From positions 167,908,678 through 167,972,677 of the forward strand of contig NC_133897.1 in assembly GCF_964199755.1 (NCBI RefSeq): a stretch of DNA of 64,000 nucleotides, in the 5' to 3' direction. The translations under genes and the position numbers were made by a program. The notes below the pieces were generated by a model. The model had not been told where the DNA came from. It was given only the letters and a program-made list of their open reading frames with translations, and did no database searches. This document shows positions 61,611-64,000 of the stretch, in pieces; positions within the stretch are counted from its first letter, which is position 1; each line of letters begins with the position of its first letter. Source of the stretch: Larus michahellis (lineage: Eukaryota > Chordata > Aves > Charadriiformes > Laridae).

Positions 61611-61870
61611 GGTGCGGCGATGGGGCCAACAAGATGCGCAGGGCGGCTGGCTGCGCGCAGGGCTGGCGACAGGGCCGGGCGCCGGGGGTGGGGAAAGGCC
61701 AGCGGCCCCGCCCCGCGGGCCGCCCCACGCCCCGCACCGCCTACCCCCGCCGCCTCCCCGGCCACTCCGGGTTTCGTTTCCCCGCTCCGGAGAGTGGGGT
61801 CCGGGAAGGGGGCAGTCCCTTCGGCGTGCCAGCGCCTGGCCTGCCGAGGGGATAGGAGCCCCGCAGGAGC
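61560..61870. promoter_or_regulatory. CpG island at the LY6E 5' end
   Basis: Very GC-rich with many CpG dinucleotides (for example GGGCCGGGCGCCGGGGG and CCCCGCCCCGCGGGCCGCC), in sharp contrast to the CpG-poor surroundings. A CCCCGCCCC GC-box (Sp1-type) is at 61706-61714. It covers the start exon and presumably the core promoter. No TATA box is visible. Confidence 0.8.
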
Positions 61871-61987
61871 AGAACCAGCTCTCCACTGGCCCTGCCCCAA
61901 AGGCTTTTTCCATCCCCTTTCGTGTCCCCTCTGTTTCCCTGAAGGAAAAGACAGGAATAGGAGGGCTCCCTGCATACCGAGCCCCAC

Positions 61988-62232
61988 TCATGCACAGCCC
62001 TCTTCAAGTGCAACCCCCTGTGACCTGCTGTGTTCATGCCCCCCTCCCCTCCTCGGTGCCTCTTCATTCACAGATCCCCTTAGTACACACTGTGCACCCC
62101 CATTCATTCACAACCACCCTGTAGGCACACATGCCTTGCATGTGCAAACTCCTGTGTAGAGGACTCCCTTCATACATAGATCTCCTGCATGTAATACCCC
62201 ATGCATGCACAGGCACCCTGCATGCAAGACCC
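61988..62232. repeat. Degenerate short-unit repeat upstream of LY6E
   Basis: Variants of CATGCACA, ATTCACA and TGCAA alternate with CCCTGT, CCCCT or CTCCTG words at about 20-30-bp spacing, around ten times. No two units are identical, so this looks like an old minisatellite. Confidence 0.5.
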
Positions 62233-64000
62233 AAGTGTGTAGGGAAACAACTTCCCTAGCTGTTTACTGGAGCCTAAATGGGATTAGACATAGAAGGTTG
62301 GGAAGCTTGAACATACAGAGACCCAGCAGCTGGGGTGGCATGGGTCAGCCTGGGCTGCTTGGCAGGCTAGGTCTTCAGAGCATAGGGCAGTCCACCAGAA
62401 AGGTTTGCAGGAGTGGTCCAGATTGCCCAAACCACGACACAGATTCAGTAGGTCCCATGAAAATAGCTAAATCCTCCAGGGAATGAGCTGTAGGGAGGAC
62501 ACTGAGGGAGGGACCCTGTGGAGTTGGCTGTCAACAAAGCCTGGGAATGGAGGAGACGGCTGGTGAGCCAGCAAGAAACAAGCAGGTTTGACAAAATCCA
62601 TATGCCACAGATGGGTTTAATTCTGCAGAATCAGCATTTCCTAGCAAATTCATCTGTCAGAAGAAATTCCAGCTCCTGTCTTGTCAGAGTGCATTCAGAA
62701 TCCTCTACTTGGAAAACAAACCTCTGCCTGCAAACCTCCACTTCCCTTGTCTCTCCTTTGGCTTATTTTTATTTGTCATTGCCAGTTATTTTAGCAGGAA
62801 CTGATTGTGAGTGGTGTGTTTTTGTGGTCTAATATCTTCCACTGGAAAGGGCTGCTGTGACTGTTTCATTCGCTGGTTTACAAATTAAATACTAAAAAAC
62901 TGGGAAGTTTCAACTTTGCGGTAGCCTGAGCAACCGTAATTCAGATACACTCACAAGACCCCTGTGTCATACAGACCAAGTTCATGTAAGTATGCCTGTA
63001 AGAGTCAGTCTGGCTTTTTGTAGCCTACAAGTGAGCTATCTCACAGCATTTATCTCTGCTTTGAGGTGCAGCACCTGAGATTTAATTTCTGTGTATCGGG
63101 AATGCACAGCATGTTCTTCAACTTTCCTGTTCCTCCAGTGTCGTGCCCCCAGAGAAGTGTACAAAAGCCTACAGCTTTCTGTTGTTCTCCCACACACAAA
63201 TTTAACATTATCAGGTCCACTCTTTCCTGGAGAGGCTCTGTTTTCTTCTAGGAGGAAAGAGAGAGGACCTAAGAGTCACATGGGACACAACTCACTACAG
63301 GATCTGCAGTCATCCCAATACTACTGAAATGGCTGGGCAGGGACGGGATTAATTACAGGATGCTGAGAAAGGAAGAGGTGAGCAGAGCGACTGGGGACCA
63401 ATTAGCTATGGTGGAAGATGTGTCAGGTAAGGAAGCCCTTCTGACAGCTTGCTGGTCTAAGCCCGTGTCTCCCACCTCCTTACCAAGGCTACAGTGTGGG
63501 ACAGCAGATTGCAAAGCTCAACACAGCATCTCCAATGGCCAGGCTTTCTTTTCTAGACCAACACGCAGCAAAGCACCGCACTGAATGCTCCAGTCTTGTC
63601 TTGCAAGTTTGGAGGTTGTTGGAGGGCTTCGTTGAACCGTTGGCTTCATACTGTGAGTGCAAGGCAAAAAATGCCTCTTCACAAGAAGAGGGAGGCGGTA
63701 AGAAAGGCAGCAGGGGCAGAGTCCAGCAGGAAGAATGTGGTCTGTACTAGGCAAAGGTAAATACAGGTATGTCAACATGTTTAAGGGAAAAGGAGGTAAG
63801 GGAGCAGCTGGGTAATAAAGCAAACTGATGCTAGAGTAACTGTTTCAAGGTTTGCTTGTATGCTGGGGAGGAATGTCTACTCTTAAAATCAGGAAATTAA
63901 GACTATGGCATCTGCCTTCATGGGTCAAGGGAGCAGGTTAGCAGAGGTGGGTGCAGCAATTAAAACTGGAATTACTAGGTCTGCAAGGCTTCAGTGCTGA
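62233..64000. other. Flank upstream of LY6E, nothing recognised
   Basis: No exon, RNA gene or transposon was recognised. A non-coding LY6E leader exon could be here but has no signature I can read. Confidence 0.45.

Overview
This is vertebrate nuclear DNA, most likely from a bird. The genes are split by GT-AG introns, there is no bacterial gene organisation, and the dominant repeats are CR1 LINEs ending in the (ATTCTATG)n tail typical of avian genomes. A few older MIR-like SINE relics are also present. The CR1 pieces listed here add up to about 11.9 kb, or roughly 18% of the window (my hand estimate). The species cannot be fixed from the sequence alone.

The window holds three protein-coding genes, all of the Ly6/uPAR (three-finger, LU domain) superfamily. 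They correspond to part of the Ly6 cluster that lies at 8q24.3 in human. (1) A SLURP1-like gene on the + strand has coding exons at 3698-3749, 6821-6940 and 8207-8418. (2) LYPD2 on the - strand has coding exons at 40033-39982, 32050-31931 and 31047-30836. (3) LY6E on the - strand has coding exons at 61610-61559, 56954-56835 and 55720-55512, and starts in a CpG island. All three share one exon template: a 52-nt signal-peptide exon, a 120-nt exon with Cys1-Cys5, and a 209-212-nt exon with Cys6-Cys10 and a hydrophobic GPI-type tail, with both introns in phase 1. They are therefore clear tandem paralogues. The products are predicted to be small, disulfide-rich, GPI-anchored surface proteins of 126-127 residues.

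Layout: 1-3.5 kb is unrecognised flank. 3.5-8.4 kb is the SLURP1-like gene, with a CRE palindrome and TATA box. 8.4-30.8 kb is a long intergenic stretch with most of the + strand CR1 copies, including a nested pair at 18.1-20.9 kb. 30.8-40.1 kb is LYPD2, whose 7.9-kb first intron carries a second nested CR1 pair that produces a chimeric 459-codon ORF. 40.1-54.9 kb is intergenic, with a CR1 copy that retains part of its endonuclease domain. 54.9-61.9 kb is LY6E. 61.9-64 kb is upstream flank with a degenerate short-unit repeat.

I found no previously undescribed molecular system. The features most worth a second look are the two nested CR1 insertions (one with a 6-bp target duplication, one making a fused ORF), the near-identical core-promoter spacing of the SLURP1-like gene and LYPD2, the predicted GPI tail and missing canonical Asn of the SLURP1-like protein, and G-quadruplex motifs downstream of the LY6E start exon.
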